From the NCBI RefSeq assembly GCF_905475345.1, contig NC_066588.1, positions 8,607,001 to 8,671,000 of the forward strand: 64,000 bases of DNA, given 5' to 3'. This document shows positions 39,791 through 52,047 of the stretch, in pieces (the first letter of the stretch is position 1; every line of letters begins with the position of its first letter). The stretch is from Vespula vulgaris (lineage: Eukaryota; Arthropoda; Insecta; Hymenoptera; Vespidae). Under the pieces are notes generated by a model. It saw only the letters and a program-made list of their open reading frames with translations, was not told the DNA's origin and made no database searches. Position numbers and translations under genes: made by a program.

Positions 39791-40104
39791 CCGAGAGAGG
39801 GCTACCGCTGGAAAGCTGTCCCATGCGAGTTGAGCTTCCTCCCCTGTATTTCCATGACGTTGACCCGAGAGTATTCTAGCAGCCGTAAGCGTGCTCATGC
39901 TCATGCCGTCGCCAACGAAAAGGACGACCCCGCGTGCTACGGTACTCGGTGGTATGCTACCTCCTCCTCCTCCACCCCCACCTCCACCACCTCCTCCTCC
40001 TCCACCTCCTCCTCCTCCTCCTGTTCCTGCTCCGTTTGAGCTCGTAGCCGCACGGATTCGTGCCTCGATCGCACGTCTAGCGCCTTCATACCAGACTTCC
40101 CTCT
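39791..40104 (-). CDS. Alkaline phosphatase, coding exon 2 (N-terminal metal site)
   Basis: Alkaline phosphatases hydrolyse phosphomonoesters outside the cell or at the gut brush border, using two zinc ions, one magnesium ion and a catalytic Ser. Seen: a 314-base exon on the minus strand, between a pyrimidine-rich CAG acceptor (intron ends at 40105) and a perfect GTAAGT donor (39790-39785). It encodes 104 codons after a two-base phase-1 start. In order: the N-terminal helix with VWYEGARRAIEARI, a short Ser/Asn linker, 21 glycines, then VARGVVLFVGDGMSMSTLTA, ARILSGQ, GNTGEE, and LAWDSFPAVALSR at the donor. Known: the Asp of GDGM binds metal, and insect ALPs share the DGMS-x-x-TLTA, GNTGEE and FP-x-x-x-LS run. 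In the family the next residues are Thr-Tyr and then the DSA catalytic-serine region. Those residues would be in exon 3, which I do not see in the window. The paralogue cannot be told. Confidence 0.93.
39959..40021 (-). repeat. Poly-glycine-coding GGA/GGT tract inside ALP exon 2
   Basis: Twenty-one consecutive Gly codons, mostly GGA with interspersed GGT and one GGG. They lie between the N-terminal helix of the phosphatase and its first core strand (VARGVVLF). The mixed codons show it is not a pure slippage run, although the plus strand reads as a (CCT)n-type repeat. Family members normally have a short linker at this point. Confidence 0.9.
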
Positions 40105-40678
40105 CTGTTGAACAGACAGAAACCTCTTTCATCTTTCCCATCTCTTCCATCCCTTCGATCCCTTCGAGCAAAAAGGCTTCATCGACTATTATGGATCGCT
40201 ACGAATTTTGTTGATTTTTTTTCTATTGGCACGGTAACTATCGGATTTAGTCATAGGAGAGATGATTTTTATTATAATTTCTGGATAGGATAAAGTGCGC
40301 ATGCATTAATTTATTCACATTTGACTTTAATCAAAGATTAAAATAACCTTCGAATTTGATGAATAATCTCAATGTCATTTCAATTTTAAAGATACAGATA
40401 TTATATTCGTATGAATATTCATTGGGAAAATAATATAAGAATTTTTCCTTCCGAGATATTTCTTTCTCAAATCTTAAATTTAATCGTATCGCTTTGAAAC
40501 TGACAATGAGATCGGTAAATTACTGTTGAGAATGATAAAGTGTTGCGATAAAACGTTATCGTTCTTTTTATTTTCTTATCAAAAATTGGAAAAAGTGATT
40601 GCTTTAGTTACGTTCTAACGATTGTAACTATGTCTTCTTTTCCTTTTGCTTTTTTCTTTTCGTTTAATGACTCAGTGA

Positions 40679-40757
40679 GACTCAGTTGTTAGAAAAAATC
40701 GATAGTCTAAAAAAATAACAAGTAAGACTTAGTTGTTAGAAAAAATCGATAGTCTAA
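40679..40757. repeat. 47-bp tandem duplication
   Basis: GACTCAGTTGTTAGAAAAAA followed by TCGATAGTCTAA at 40679-40710 recurs at 40726-40757 with a single C-to-T change. The spacer is 15 bases. Inside ALP intron 1. Confidence 0.88.
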
Positions 40758-41349
40758 TCTATCGAAACTCCAATTTCTAAATACCGCATTACAGATTCGG
40801 GAAGTTTACGGGGTAACCGAGAATCCGAAATGATTCGAATTGCCCTGGCAATTTTGCTTAACGTTCAATTCTAACATCGCCGGAAGCATAGCACTGCTGG
40901 ACGACTGTTTCCTCTCAACTGTACCGGTTAAAAGCCCCGCTATTACACTTTACCTAGTGCACCATACTCGCCCTAGTAGCCGCTAATGGACAAGTTTAAG
41001 TACCACACGCTATCTATAACTTCCCATTGATCCTAAGTTGTCAAATAAATTCTATTTCTAATGTTGGTATGTAACCAGAAGTATGTAACCAGAGGAAATT
41101 TTGCGAAATGCGTAACGTTATCTAAATCGTGTTTTCATTAATTTTAGAAAATAGATTAACACTATGATACATATTCACACCAAATTTATACGATTTATAT
41201 ATATATATATTTTATTATTTATTTATTTATTATATTATTATTATATTATTTATTATTCATTTTATATATTTATATATGTATTTTATATTATATATATATT
41301 ATATATTATTTATATTTTGAGAACATGTGTTAACGTTATCATATGTGTG
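40758..41349. other. Intronic, no gene seen
   Basis: 40790-41040 is less AT-rich. 41190-41310 is almost pure A/T with TTTAT units. Confidence 0.5.
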
Positions 41350-42517
41350 CGTGCGTTCTTTTTCCAACAAAAAGGATCCATATTATGAAATCTAATGATT
41401 TTTTCGAAAAACATCGAGATAAATCATTTTCGTTTTCGAGGAGGACAGATACTTATCATAAATTCCCACTTTGAACTAACCCTCTAAGAGGCAACCCTAA
41501 TTAACAATCCTCTCAAAAATCTTAAATGTCAATAAAGGTCAAGTGACATATCATTTTAAAGGTTTTTTTAATTCTATTTACAGTGGTGTTCAAATTAAAA
41601 ATAACAAAAAATAACAGATAATAGAAATCAACGCTTCTCGAAAAAATACGTTTAGAAATTTTCTATTGAAAACAATTTTCAATGTTTAAAAAATGTATCG
41701 TCAATCTCTATGCAATAATATAATCTTTCGATTTTCGAGTGTTACGTCGAAAATTCAGCAGTACATCCGGTTTGTTTCGATAAATGTGTGATCCGTTATC
41801 TTGTCCGTAACAAAATTGTTGGCCCACTCTTTTTATCATGTAATTTGACCAAAGAGTTTTATTGTGATTTATTTGAAAGCATTTTTCCCATTGATCGTAG
41901 TAAAAATCATTTCAAAATGGACTGAATATGCCGGAAGAAATATTTTTTACAACACAAAATAGAACTCCTCCCTCTTATAGTCCCAATATGGCAATTTTTA
42001 AACCAGCATTTTTCCGATCATTGTGATCGTTCCACTCTTGAATTTTCTTTTCTATGAGAATGTTTAAAATCCGGAATATATTCGATCCAACTGGCTTCAA
42101 TAGAAGAACTTCAGTGGTATATAGTCGAAGAATGCTGTCAGATTATACCGGATGTATTACAAAATATTCGACGTAACACCGAGGAAAGACTTTATTACCA
42201 CATAGATCTCGGCGATACATATTTTCAACATTTAATCAAATAAAAATTATTTTACATTTGAAATGTCAAAATGATTTTCTCGGGAATAGTTGAATCAAAA
42301 TTTTAAAAAAAGAGAAAAAAAAATGTAAAAAGAAAAAGCATTCTAGAGAGAATTAAAAAACCTTTTCAAATGATATGCACTTGATCCCCATTGTCATTGA
42401 AGATTTTTTAGGAGATTATCATCCCTCTTCTAAGGGTTAACCAAAAGTGGATAAATTTGTAATAAGGATCTATCTTGCATCAAAACGTAACTAAATAGTT
42501 GCCTTAATTAAACATTA
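41350..42517 (+). mobile_element. Degenerate Tc1/mariner-like transposon with long inverted terminal repeats
   Basis: Seen: the first 250-300 bases and the last 230 or so are imperfect inverted copies of each other. For example, left CTCAAAAATCTTAAATGTCA pairs with the reverse complement of right TGACATTGAAGATTTTTTAG with mismatches. Both arms share blocks such as ATAAATT-CCCACTT, AACTAACCCT and TTTTTTAATTCT. The right end runs to a CATTA followed by TA at 42518-42519. The left end is eroded and placed within about 10 bases. Between the arms are fragments of a transposase in the plus direction (separate entry). The arms match the small element at 18123-18452. Known: TA target sites and an internal transposase of this type belong to the IS630/Tc1/mariner superfamily. 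Inactive. Confidence 0.72.
41752..42243 (+). pseudogene. Broken Tc1/mariner-type transposase
   Basis: Seen: three pieces in the plus direction, in family order. 41752-41925 carries RNKIVGPLF and NLTKEFYCDL, matching the conserved IIGPYFF-x-G-x-LT-x-x-x-Y block of the catalytic domain. About 41928-42026 carries TQNRTPPSYSPN at the place of the family's QDGAPPH-x-x-x-x-V, so the second catalytic Asp is replaced. About 42037-42243 carries the C-terminal block, with EFSFL, then an in-frame TGA where the family has Trp, then ECLKSGIYS, IEELQWYIVEE, IPDVLQNIRR and FQHLIK, ending in TAA at 42241-42243. Known: this C-terminal pattern (LQ-x-x-I-x-x-E, P-x-x-LQN, FEHL) typifies insect mariner-like transposases. 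Multiple stops, frame changes and a shortened middle show it is dead. Confidence 0.78.
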
Positions 42518-42519
42518 TA

Positions 42520-45176
42520 ATATTTTCAATGAATTTTTATTACCGTCCACTAACATTCACTTCTGTTACACTCCAAAAACAACGCAATATTAAACGAATA
42601 GAAAAACGAGATCGTTTCCACTCGCCACTTTTAAGGAAAAATAATTTCTAATCGATTGAAAATGAAATCATGATACGAGTCTATGATTCGAGAAAGGAAG
42701 AACGACGTACATTAAACAAGATCTATCGTTTAAACTACTAATTACATCAGTTCTATTTACTCGATCAATCTTTTTATTAATTAATGCAAAGTTTATTTAT
42801 ATCGTAAAATAAATGATCAGTACCTATGAACATATTAATCAATATGAATAATCAAATATCAAAGTAATATCAGAATTCATCACTTATATTACGCATTAAT
42901 ATTATATTATAAATACCGATTAAACGGTTAAAAATATTTTATTGGCCGAACAAATAACAGTCCAATTAAATTTCAATCGATATTAAAGAAAAATAAGATA
43001 AATGCACACGACAAATATTATTGTTGGAACCTTTAATCGCTCGTGAGTCAATGACGTTCGGTGAAATTTAAAAGATTTCGATGTTTGCGTAAGGACGAAA
43101 AAGAGATGGAGGGAGACAGACAAATAGTAATGTCAAACATGTTTGCGTTATCCCTCGAAGGATACTGCGAATATAACGATTCATCCATCTATGCCAGCCA
43201 ACAACTCTATTGTTTGTAGAAATGAAAAGAAAATCTGACGTTGAAATAAACATTGTCTAACGGTAATAAAAATAATAATAAAAAAAATGTTAAATAAAAC
43301 TAAAAAAAGAAAAAAAGAAATAACAATTCTGTCGCATGCTACGTAAAATCGAATATCACAATTTCAACGAATAATTCACATAAGCTCCCGCGGATATTAT
43401 CGTTCGGTACGTTCGTTTGAAAATTTCACCACATATTAACGCCAAATATTGATATTGAACTGTTAAAGCACGTTTGTAGATTCCGAATCATTCTTGGTCG
43501 AAAGTAAATAAGAGTAAATAATTGCTTTCTATAATGATCAAAGCTCTTCGAATCCAGTAATGATAGTGAACTAATTGGAAGAAACCGTTCTATCCATTTG
43601 AATTTTTAAACGAGCTAAAACGGAAATTACATTCTCGATGGAACGAGATATTAAAGGTAGTTCTTTCCGATCGAACGAATGAAATCTCTTTTGAAGGCTT
43701 CTATATGGAAAATAAGATTCGAAGTGGTTCAAGAATCGCTTCGGTGCAACTGTAATTCATGCAAAATTCAAACCTTCCTTCTGGCTCTTTTCTCGTTCTT
43801 TTTAAGAGCGTACGAGGAACGATTCGCGATTCTACAGATTTCTTTTTGCCTCTGCCGTTAACTCGCTACTGTTGGTAGAAACTTAAAACGTAGCACGATT
43901 TTTTCGAGGTGCAAAAAAGATAAAAAAAAGAACAGACAAGGCTTTTTGTTCTAAAACAACTTTGCTAACTCCGAATATCGATCGTACCGATCTTCGATTC
44001 TAACGAACTTTCTCGCATAAAAACTATAGAGACTTGTTAAAAGATTCTTATATAAAACGTTTAAATAATTTTACTACTTATTCAATCTCATTAATTTCCC
44101 ACGAAAATTTTCGACGAAAGAAGGTTGACTCAGTCAAAACAAATCTCTTCTCTTTTGCGGTTAATAGCGTTAAATACATCGATTTAATGAACGTGAAATA
44201 TTAATAACTTACAATCATCTTATTTCTAATAAGAGCAGTTCAAGATGGAAAAAGATGAAGAAGAAGACCGAACCGCACTGGAAAATACCCGAGGGAGAAC
44301 TTCGAATAACTTTAGAAAGTACAATACTTATTTTACTTATTCCTGAGAAAGAAAGAAAGAAAGAAAGAAAAAGAAATACATAACTTCCCTTAGAGATCAA
44401 ATAAAAGATTTTAATGAGGAAATCCCTATTGGAAAGGTCTTCGAATTACAAATCTAATATAAAAATGATATGAGGTATATGTACTTACAAATTATGATTA
44501 GCATTTCGATATAAAAAAAAAAAAAAAAAGATAAAAAGAGAAGATGTCATCGATTATATCTACAAAACGTTATATCTAATAAACGTACAAATGAAAGATA
44601 AAAAGGAATGAATCTGTTCATATCGTAGGACTCGATCGTCGAATCTGCGAATTTCGATTACTATAGAATTCTCGATTTGTTCCGGTCTTATTGAAATGAT
44701 TCGAAAGATTTAAAAAATATTCGAAAGATTTTAATCCCAGGAGATATTCTCGCTTTCAGCATTCATCCAAGGCGTTTGTCCTTCAGATTAAGGTTGCCCG
44801 AATCCGCTTTACCGTTTGATCACCGAGACGCTAGATTCTCCTATGTAACTCGCTCGATCCAAGTTATTGCATCTTGTCGCCGGTACTACTCGGCGAAAAC
44901 AGCTTGTGACAAGTGAGCTTATGTTAGTTTATGATGAAAGTCATGCTATGCTAAACACGAGAGCACCGGTGCAAGCATTATGCAAGAGCTTGTGTTTATT
45001 CGCACGTGCGACCTCTCCTTTAATCGGCCGAAAGCTGCTTGCTTGCTTTTCCTGCATGTCGTTATCGCTTTTTGCCCTACCCTACTCTTTGAACGGTTTT
45101 TCTTTCTTTATCTTTTTTTCTCTTTCGTTTTCTTTTTGGTCCTTTTTCGACCTTTTTTTCAATTTTTTATCCCCTT

Positions 45177-45220
<44 letters not shown>

Positions 45221-45845
45221 ACCTTCTTTCCCTTTTTGGAAATTCTTTTTTGTTTTTCTATTTTTTTCTTTTTTTTACATTTTCGTTTTTATTCTACACC
45301 TTGCAGCCGAGCCAGTCGTTCGTATTTACGATTATAATTACGAGCGTAACGTAATGGAACCGAGTTTGTTCAGCCTATACGAGCTATTAAAAACATTCGT
45401 TCTCTCGTAGGTAACGGGAAAGAAAAACGAGTAAATCTTTATTCACGAGATATTTCATATACCTTAGTTGTTCGTACATAATCGACGATGAGCGTCATAA
45501 TAATGGTTCCCAGATGGTAATAACTCGCATCAAGTTTTGCTTGAACTTAATTTCTACATGATATGGTTTTCGTTCCCTATGGAACCAAATGCACGACTTT
45601 ATTCACGAGTCATTCGGGGTTAACGGTTAAACGAAGGCTACTCACTTTCGAAATAAAGCTTGTTTATCGAAAGTACCTATCCACCTTTCTACCTCTATCC
45701 GAGCAAACCCATTCGGGGATTTCGATTTAAGATCTCGCTAACGGAAGTCTCGCGAACGTGTTCGATTTTGGACCGATATTCTCCAAGCGTTTTCGAAATC
45801 CTGGAAACAGCTCCCGGCTATCCCAAGGGGAATCGACTAACTCGT
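42520..45845. other. Intronic noncoding stretch
   Basis: CT tract 45182-45218 within a T-rich region (45095-45290), GAAA run at 44346-44375. Frames at 44867-45337 are mostly pyrimidine-tract translations. No gene supported. Confidence 0.55.
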
Positions 45846-46290
45846 ACTTCCTGTCACAGTAAAAGGATATTTCGGTTTTTCAAGGATGGACTGGCAATTT
45901 GTCGATGAATAACTAAGTTACTTATGAAAAAAGTTATATTGAAAAAAAGAAAGAGAGGAAAAGAAAGCAGACGATGGCCCATTTTTTGGAATTATTAGAG
46001 AAGCAAGAAAGAAGAAGAAAAAAAAAAGAAAAGAAAATAAACCAAACAATTATATAGATACTTCCTGTCACAATAAAAAGATATTTCGCTTTTTCAAGGA
46101 TGAACTGGCAATTTGTCGATGAATAACTAAATTACTTATGAAAAAAAGTTACATCGAAAGAAAGAAAGAAAGAAAGAAAAGAGAAAAAAAGCAGACGACG
46201 GTCCATTTTTTCGACTTATTAGAAAAACAAAAAAGGAGGAGAGTAAAGAAAAAAAGAAAAGAAAAGAAAAGAAAAGAAACCAAACGATTC
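45846..46290. repeat. Tandem duplication, unit about 214 bp
   Basis: Copy 1 (45846-46059) and copy 2 (46060 to about 46290) share ACTTCCTGTCACA, TTTTTCAAGGATG, ACTGGCAATTTGTCGATGAA, GCAGACGA, CCATTTTTT and AAACCAAAC in order. They have scattered substitutions, and the GAAA spacer is longer in copy 2. Confidence 0.9.
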
Positions 46291-46895
46291 TTCGTTGCAC
46301 GAAGCTATAAATTATTTGACTGATCATGAAAAAGTAAACGATTTCGAAAGAGACAGATGATCCTTCGTTGTTCCAGCTATGAATAACCAAACGTAAACGA
46401 AACCGTCGAATCTCAACTAATTTAATTTTCCGAGTTCGGCCACGTTCGGAATGAAGTTTCCAGGTAGCGAACAGAACGATACCGAATAAAAGAAAGGAAA
46501 GGCAAAATAAAAAAAAAAGAGAGAAAGAAAGAAAGAAAAAAAAGAGAGAGAGAGAGAAAGAGGGGAAAAAAAAAGAAAAACCGTTCCGCCCTTACCGCGA
46601 GAGATTTTTCCGTTTCCCCGTGGTCGCCGTTGGACAATTGGAATCTACAATGCAAAATAACCGCGACTCATCGAGTTTAAAACGCGGCAACGCCCCGAAC
46701 CGCACTCTTTTACCGTCCTATTACCATTTTCCACTTAAGCGAGCATCCATAGGCGCGTACTTCGTAGTATCTGACCGGACGAGATAGCGATATTCGCATA
46801 GCTATTCAAGATATCGTCGCTTTAAATTCGAAATATTCGACCGAGCATGAAACGGATTTAACGAACATATGTACGCATGTATAGGTACGTATGCT
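46291..46895. other. Intronic noncoding stretch
   Basis: GAAA/GA purine tract 46505-46580. 46590-46800 is GC-balanced with no supported frame. Confidence 0.5.
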
Positions 46896-47320
46896 ACATA
46901 TATATATGCGTGTGTGTTCGCGTGTGTGTATGTATATGTATGAATACATATATGTATGTATGAATCTCTCGCAGTTACGTCCCTCGAAGTCGTAAATAAT
47001 TCTTTGGTTTTGATATACAATATGTTCACCAACAAATATGTTATCAACACATATACGCATGCGCACGCGTATACACACGCGTATACTAACATCTGCTCCT
47101 CTGCAAAAAGAAAGGAAAAACCGATATATTCTAATTGGAATTCAACGGGCATGGATTAACGTGCCGCTCGTACTCGCTTTACACGCGAAGGATCGCGATC
47201 GGATATGTAAAATAATGAAACTCACGAAAATTATACACTCTTCTATCTCGTTAAAAACGCACGTGTATACATGTGCGTGCGTGCGTACGCGAGCATTGTG
47301 TGTGTGTGTGTGTTTGTGTT
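46896..47320. repeat. Cluster of alternating purine-pyrimidine runs
   Basis: A perfect 40-base alternation at 47047-47086, a 35-base one at 47257-47291, and TG-rich runs at 46896-46917 and 47295-47318. All contain CG or TG steps. Confidence 0.75.
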
Positions 47321-47818
47321 TACGTGATACACGTAGTGTAAGTATATGCAACGTATATCTCACTCGGAGAAATTACAGGAGGAGTCTCATAGCGCGCCTC
47401 ATAAATCCACAAAATTATGCCCGTTCTAAATCGGAAGTTATGTTACATTAAACGCGCATAGTCCTGGAGATGAAAAAGATGGACGTCCGCAGAAAATTTA
47501 TTGCAACGGATGCTCTTCGACGATTCGTCATTGATAAATGGATACATAGATACAAACATATGATGAAACGGAGCGATAAATGTTCTTTCTATTTCTTTTC
47601 TTCAAAAGAAAAGCTAATAGAAAAAGAAGGAAAGGAAAGGTACCTTTAAAGAGAGGATTGTCTCTTACAATTTATAATTTATACTTTCATAATCTCTTTA
47701 CATGGATTTAATTCTATCTTACGGCATATACATACATTATTCCAACAGATATCTTCTTATCCTGGTAATTTTTTATCTAGGTACTTTAAGCCCCATGAAC
47801 TACAAAAAGAATAAAAAG

Positions 47819-47861
<43 letters not shown>

Positions 47862-49369
47862 CGAAAGTTCATTTAATAAAGAGAAGCAGAATGTTAAAGC
47901 TCACGAGATTTTATTAATTTTAATGGCTTCTTAACAAGGTTACGATAAGTGAATGTTATACTCCGCTGAATATAATACTTCGTAACGTACAGTATTGGTC
48001 GTCAAATTCAATGAACATCACGAAACGATAGTGAGTAATGACGGAAACAGAAGCTTGTTAACTGAAATAAGCGTGCGAGCCTGGTGCTAGCAAACACCAC
48101 CCATTCGCTTCTAATCCTTATTTTCAGGGCAATTAATTTCTAGAGAAAATCATCATTCGTGACGCTAGACTTACACGATATAGATCAAATTGAACATTTG
48201 ATGCCAACAAGGTCGCATTCGACAAATCCGTGATATCGTTACTGAGATTTGAGATACGTTTGCGTTAATTCGCAGACAATTTTCAAATGATATTTCTACG
48301 ATCTTTTACGACAAAATAATCTCTTTATATGGATTTAACGAAATAATATTAAGATCTCATGTACAACCATGTACATGATTATGAGATCACCGTAACGATC
48401 ACGAAAATATTATATAGTATAATTCTCATTGTTCGATAATGTAGTACGATATACGATACAAATTAATAAATAATACAAATATACAAATTTGTGTAGATTT
48501 TTTATTTACAAGTTTACTATCGTAATTACTGACGCATGTGCGTGTCGTCTTTAAATCAAAACAAAAAATTGTAAAATATTGCATTGACAAATCGATTTAA
48601 AATCGAAATAAATATATCGACAAATCCCATGGAAAATAAATTCACAGATAATTATTTGGAAATAATTTGATATTAACGGAGAAAGGGTTATAACGTTATT
48701 TTTCAAGATATATTTAGCCTAAGAGAAGTATACTGTCGGGCAAGAGATCCCGGGATATTTACGATCCCAAAGGGATATAAGCGTCGGCTCAAAAAGAGCG
48801 CGAGAAATAAAAAGTGCGAGGAAATAAAAAGCGCGAGACACAATAAGAGCTTTTGATTTAAGTGGACAACGGTCGTTCGACCAAGTCGATAAAAGTCCAG
48901 GAAGCTAACGGGCCTGGAATAGTAGTCCTTCCTGAGTCCTTGCTAAACTGAGCTTTACAACTTCTGATAAGTCAGTTGAAGAGAATGGGACGTGTTTGAG
49001 TGTGAAGCTGGTCTATAAACTAAGAACGTGACCGACACGTAAGAAAACACGGAGAAATAATCCGGTTCCTTGTTGTTGCTATTGTTGTTGCCATTATTTT
49101 CTGGACTCTCAGTATGTAACAAGAGAAACGAAACGTGCGTGAGAAATACGTCAGGGGTTGTTACAAAGCCGTTGAAAACATTGAATCACAATACCTTTCA
49201 GTATCTACTCCTAGAATGCTACAAAATGCAGAAAGAGAAACGAGAGTAAAGAAGAGAGAGAGAGGGAGTAAGAGAGCTTTTCTCTAAAGGAAAGCCTTAA
49301 ATGCTAGCTGAGATAAATAGGATTTATATCTTTCGGAAGACAGGACGATTTACGCTACGTTATTCTCGG

Positions 49370-49372
<3 letters not shown>
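47321..49372. other. Intronic noncoding stretch
   Basis: GA run 47821-47857. Three 17-18-base units beginning AAAAAG-GCG at 48791-48837. Palindrome ATCCCGGGAT at 48747-48756 followed by ATCCCAAAGGGAT at 48764-48776. No gene supported. Confidence 0.55.

Positions 49373-49445
<73 letters not shown>
49373..49445. repeat. (GA)n microsatellite
   Basis: GA with two ACA interruptions. Confidence 0.95.
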
Positions 49446-49449
<4 letters not shown>

Positions 49450-50442
49450 GATGAAAGTCCATTTAACGACAAGCCCTGATAACCGATAAGCCGGTGGTAT
49501 TACGGTGAAAAACTATTAACAAAGTTGAGAGTGCGAAAGTCTCTCACTTCAAAATCACTGGCTATGGTACGTAGTACTTACACACATATATATATATATA
49601 TATATCAACACAATCACGCACACACATCAAATGCATATACTCCAGTTTCGAAAGTTATTAATTTAACCGATTTTGTTTGCAAACAACTACTAAAAAATAT
49701 TTAAAAGTTTATTATATTCTGTGAAAGCAAAATAATTAATATGATCAAACGGTAAAGCGATCAACGAAAAATTGTAGAAAAATAATTTGTAAGGCGAAAA
49801 GAAGGAAAAGAGGAAAAAGAGATATAGCTGCTTTCGAAAATTTTTCATAAAATATTATATAACCCATCTCATCTTCGAATTCTCTTTCTCTTTTAGAAAA
49901 GAAAGGGTAGAACGAAATTATTCCCTTGTTGAAAAGAAAGAGAGAAAGATAGAGAGAGATAGAGAGAGTTTCCCAAAGACACGCGACATCAAATATAGAA
50001 GATTTATATTCTCCTCGCGACCGAAAAATTTACGCAACGTTCGTGGATAAAAGCCTACGTGCGAAAGAGCGTATCCCGCGAAATCCGATAACACCACGAA
50101 ATGATGGAAAATGCATTCGCGAAATAGGCGACCCCGCTCGATTCAGTTTTTACTCTACGAACTTCGCGTCTTCGGGCTAAAGGGAATTTTGAAAGATGAA
50201 AGAAACTTTCCGAGTGAATACGAAAGGAAGAGAAAAAATAAAAACCTCCCAATTGTGGCTTATTTTCCTCTATTTAACTCGCCGTTCTATAAAATAGCAC
50301 GTATTCCTTTTTAAATAAACGCGCTCACCGCGGAGTTGGATTTTTCCGCGTTTCCTAACGCTTACTTTGTGTGTTTTTTTTATTTTCCTTTCCTTCCTTT
50401 TCTTATCTTTTCTTTTTCTTTATTTTTTCTTTTCTTTTCTTT

Positions 50443-50474
<32 letters not shown>

Positions 50475-50810
50475 TTTTTTTTGCTTCTTCTTCCCCTTCT
50501 ATTTCCTCCCCATCTTTTCTTTTTTCTCTTTTTACTTTTTGCTTTTCTGGCACTTCGCTAAAATTCGTCAAACTTTTCCTTTCCTTTTATTTTCGTAATT
50601 TCCTTTTTATTTATTCCTTTTTTCCTTTTTATTTTTGTCAAACTTTATCGAACGAATAAACGGCTTTAAAGAAAAGCGAACCGATGGTTCACTCGATATT
50701 TCATAATTGAATCGCAAAATAAATCGGTAACGGATATTCGATAGATGCTGTCGGAAAAAATTATCGATAGGCAAGTGAGATGGCATACTTTTTATCCACC
50801 ATCAAACCAC

Positions 50811-50811
<1 letters not shown>
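49446..50811. other. Intronic noncoding stretch
   Basis: TTTC/T-rich pyrimidine region 50385-50560 with a (CTTT)n core at 50430-50480. 50035-50345 is more balanced, including a 67-codon ATG frame (50111-50314) of unknown meaning. Confidence 0.5.
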
Positions 50812-50876
<65 letters not shown>

Positions 50877-50880
50877 TTCT
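50812..50880. repeat. (CT)n microsatellite
   Basis: CT run with one CGCT interruption. Confidence 0.95.
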
Positions 50881-51928
50881 GACACTCCGCGCACAAAGTC
50901 GACATTTTTCCGTTCAAAAGTAAAGATAAAAGTCGAGATATCGGCAGGACCGATAAACGTTGATTCTCGATGACGAACGACGTACACAAATGGCCCATAA
51001 ATCGGCCTACCGATCGAATCTCACCGTTCGTATCTACGACTGTCCTGTAAAATCTTACACACAACTAAAAAATGCACAACCTGCATTTTTTCGAAAGTGT
51101 TTTCGTAGCTCTGATTTATAAGTTAAACCGAAACGCAACCCACTGAACGAACAAAACTGTACATTGACTTAACCCTTTCATAAATATTTCCTTTTGTTTC
51201 TTTAGTCTTTTCCTTTTTCCTTTTCTTTTTTTTCATCAAATTTGCACGTAGAAACAATTTTCCGAGTTTAAAATTCTCTTCCTCCGTGCATGTTTGATAA
51301 CCACTTCGCGTACTCCCAACTTCGTTACGCGTAATAAGCTCTATGTAATTTTAATCAAAGATTAAATTTTTCATTATTCTACCGACCGAACTATTTGTGC
51401 GGAAAGGGGAACGAATGAATACGATGATGACAACGATGATGACACACTTATAAAATGGAACACGAGGAATGAATATTCATCGTTCAAAACTTGGAAAATT
51501 CTTTTCGGAAGTTATACGACGATCATTATATCTATAACCGGCAATATCGACCTCATATAAAAGATCTATCAATGTGATCCTGACTGATCCGAGATTAAAG
51601 AAGGCCCGTGAGCCATTCCATGTCACGTATATATAGTAAGGATTAAAGCATTGAATTTTCGATATACCTATTCCGTCTATCCATGCCTCGGGTAATGATC
51701 TATTATTATCCACAATGAACAAGTGCATGAGCACTTAGGTATATTAGAAATTTTCAATGTTACACGAAACGTGAAGTTTCTAATTTAAGATTTCCACCTT
51801 CTCGAACAAGATGATATAACACGAAACTATCGATACATATATGTATATATCGTAGTAGCTCTTTTACAACGTCGCTCGATTATAAAATTATAAAGTTTCA
51901 AAGTTAAATCGAAATTTCGACAACGTTA

Positions 51929-51930
<2 letters not shown>
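50881..51930. other. Intronic noncoding stretch
   Basis: Holds an 83-codon minus-strand frame from an ATG at 51728 (to 51477), mixed composition, unrecognised. Nothing else seen. Confidence 0.45.
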
Positions 51931-51971
<41 letters not shown>

Positions 51972-52003
51972 TTTCTATATATCTATACATATATATTTCT
52001 CAC

Positions 52004-52047
<44 letters not shown>

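Noticed and set aside
39891..40214. Plus-strand frame rich in proline opposite ALP exon 2
   Set aside because: It is the antisense shadow of the Gly-coding tract. The minus strand carries recognisable ALP motifs and splice sites.
45660..45908. 82-codon plus frame
   Set aside because: No ATG start. It runs into the tandem duplication and has no family.
46802..47152. 116-codon minus frame with Tyr/Ile/His/Ala repeats
   Set aside because: Translation of alternating TATG/CGTA sequence.
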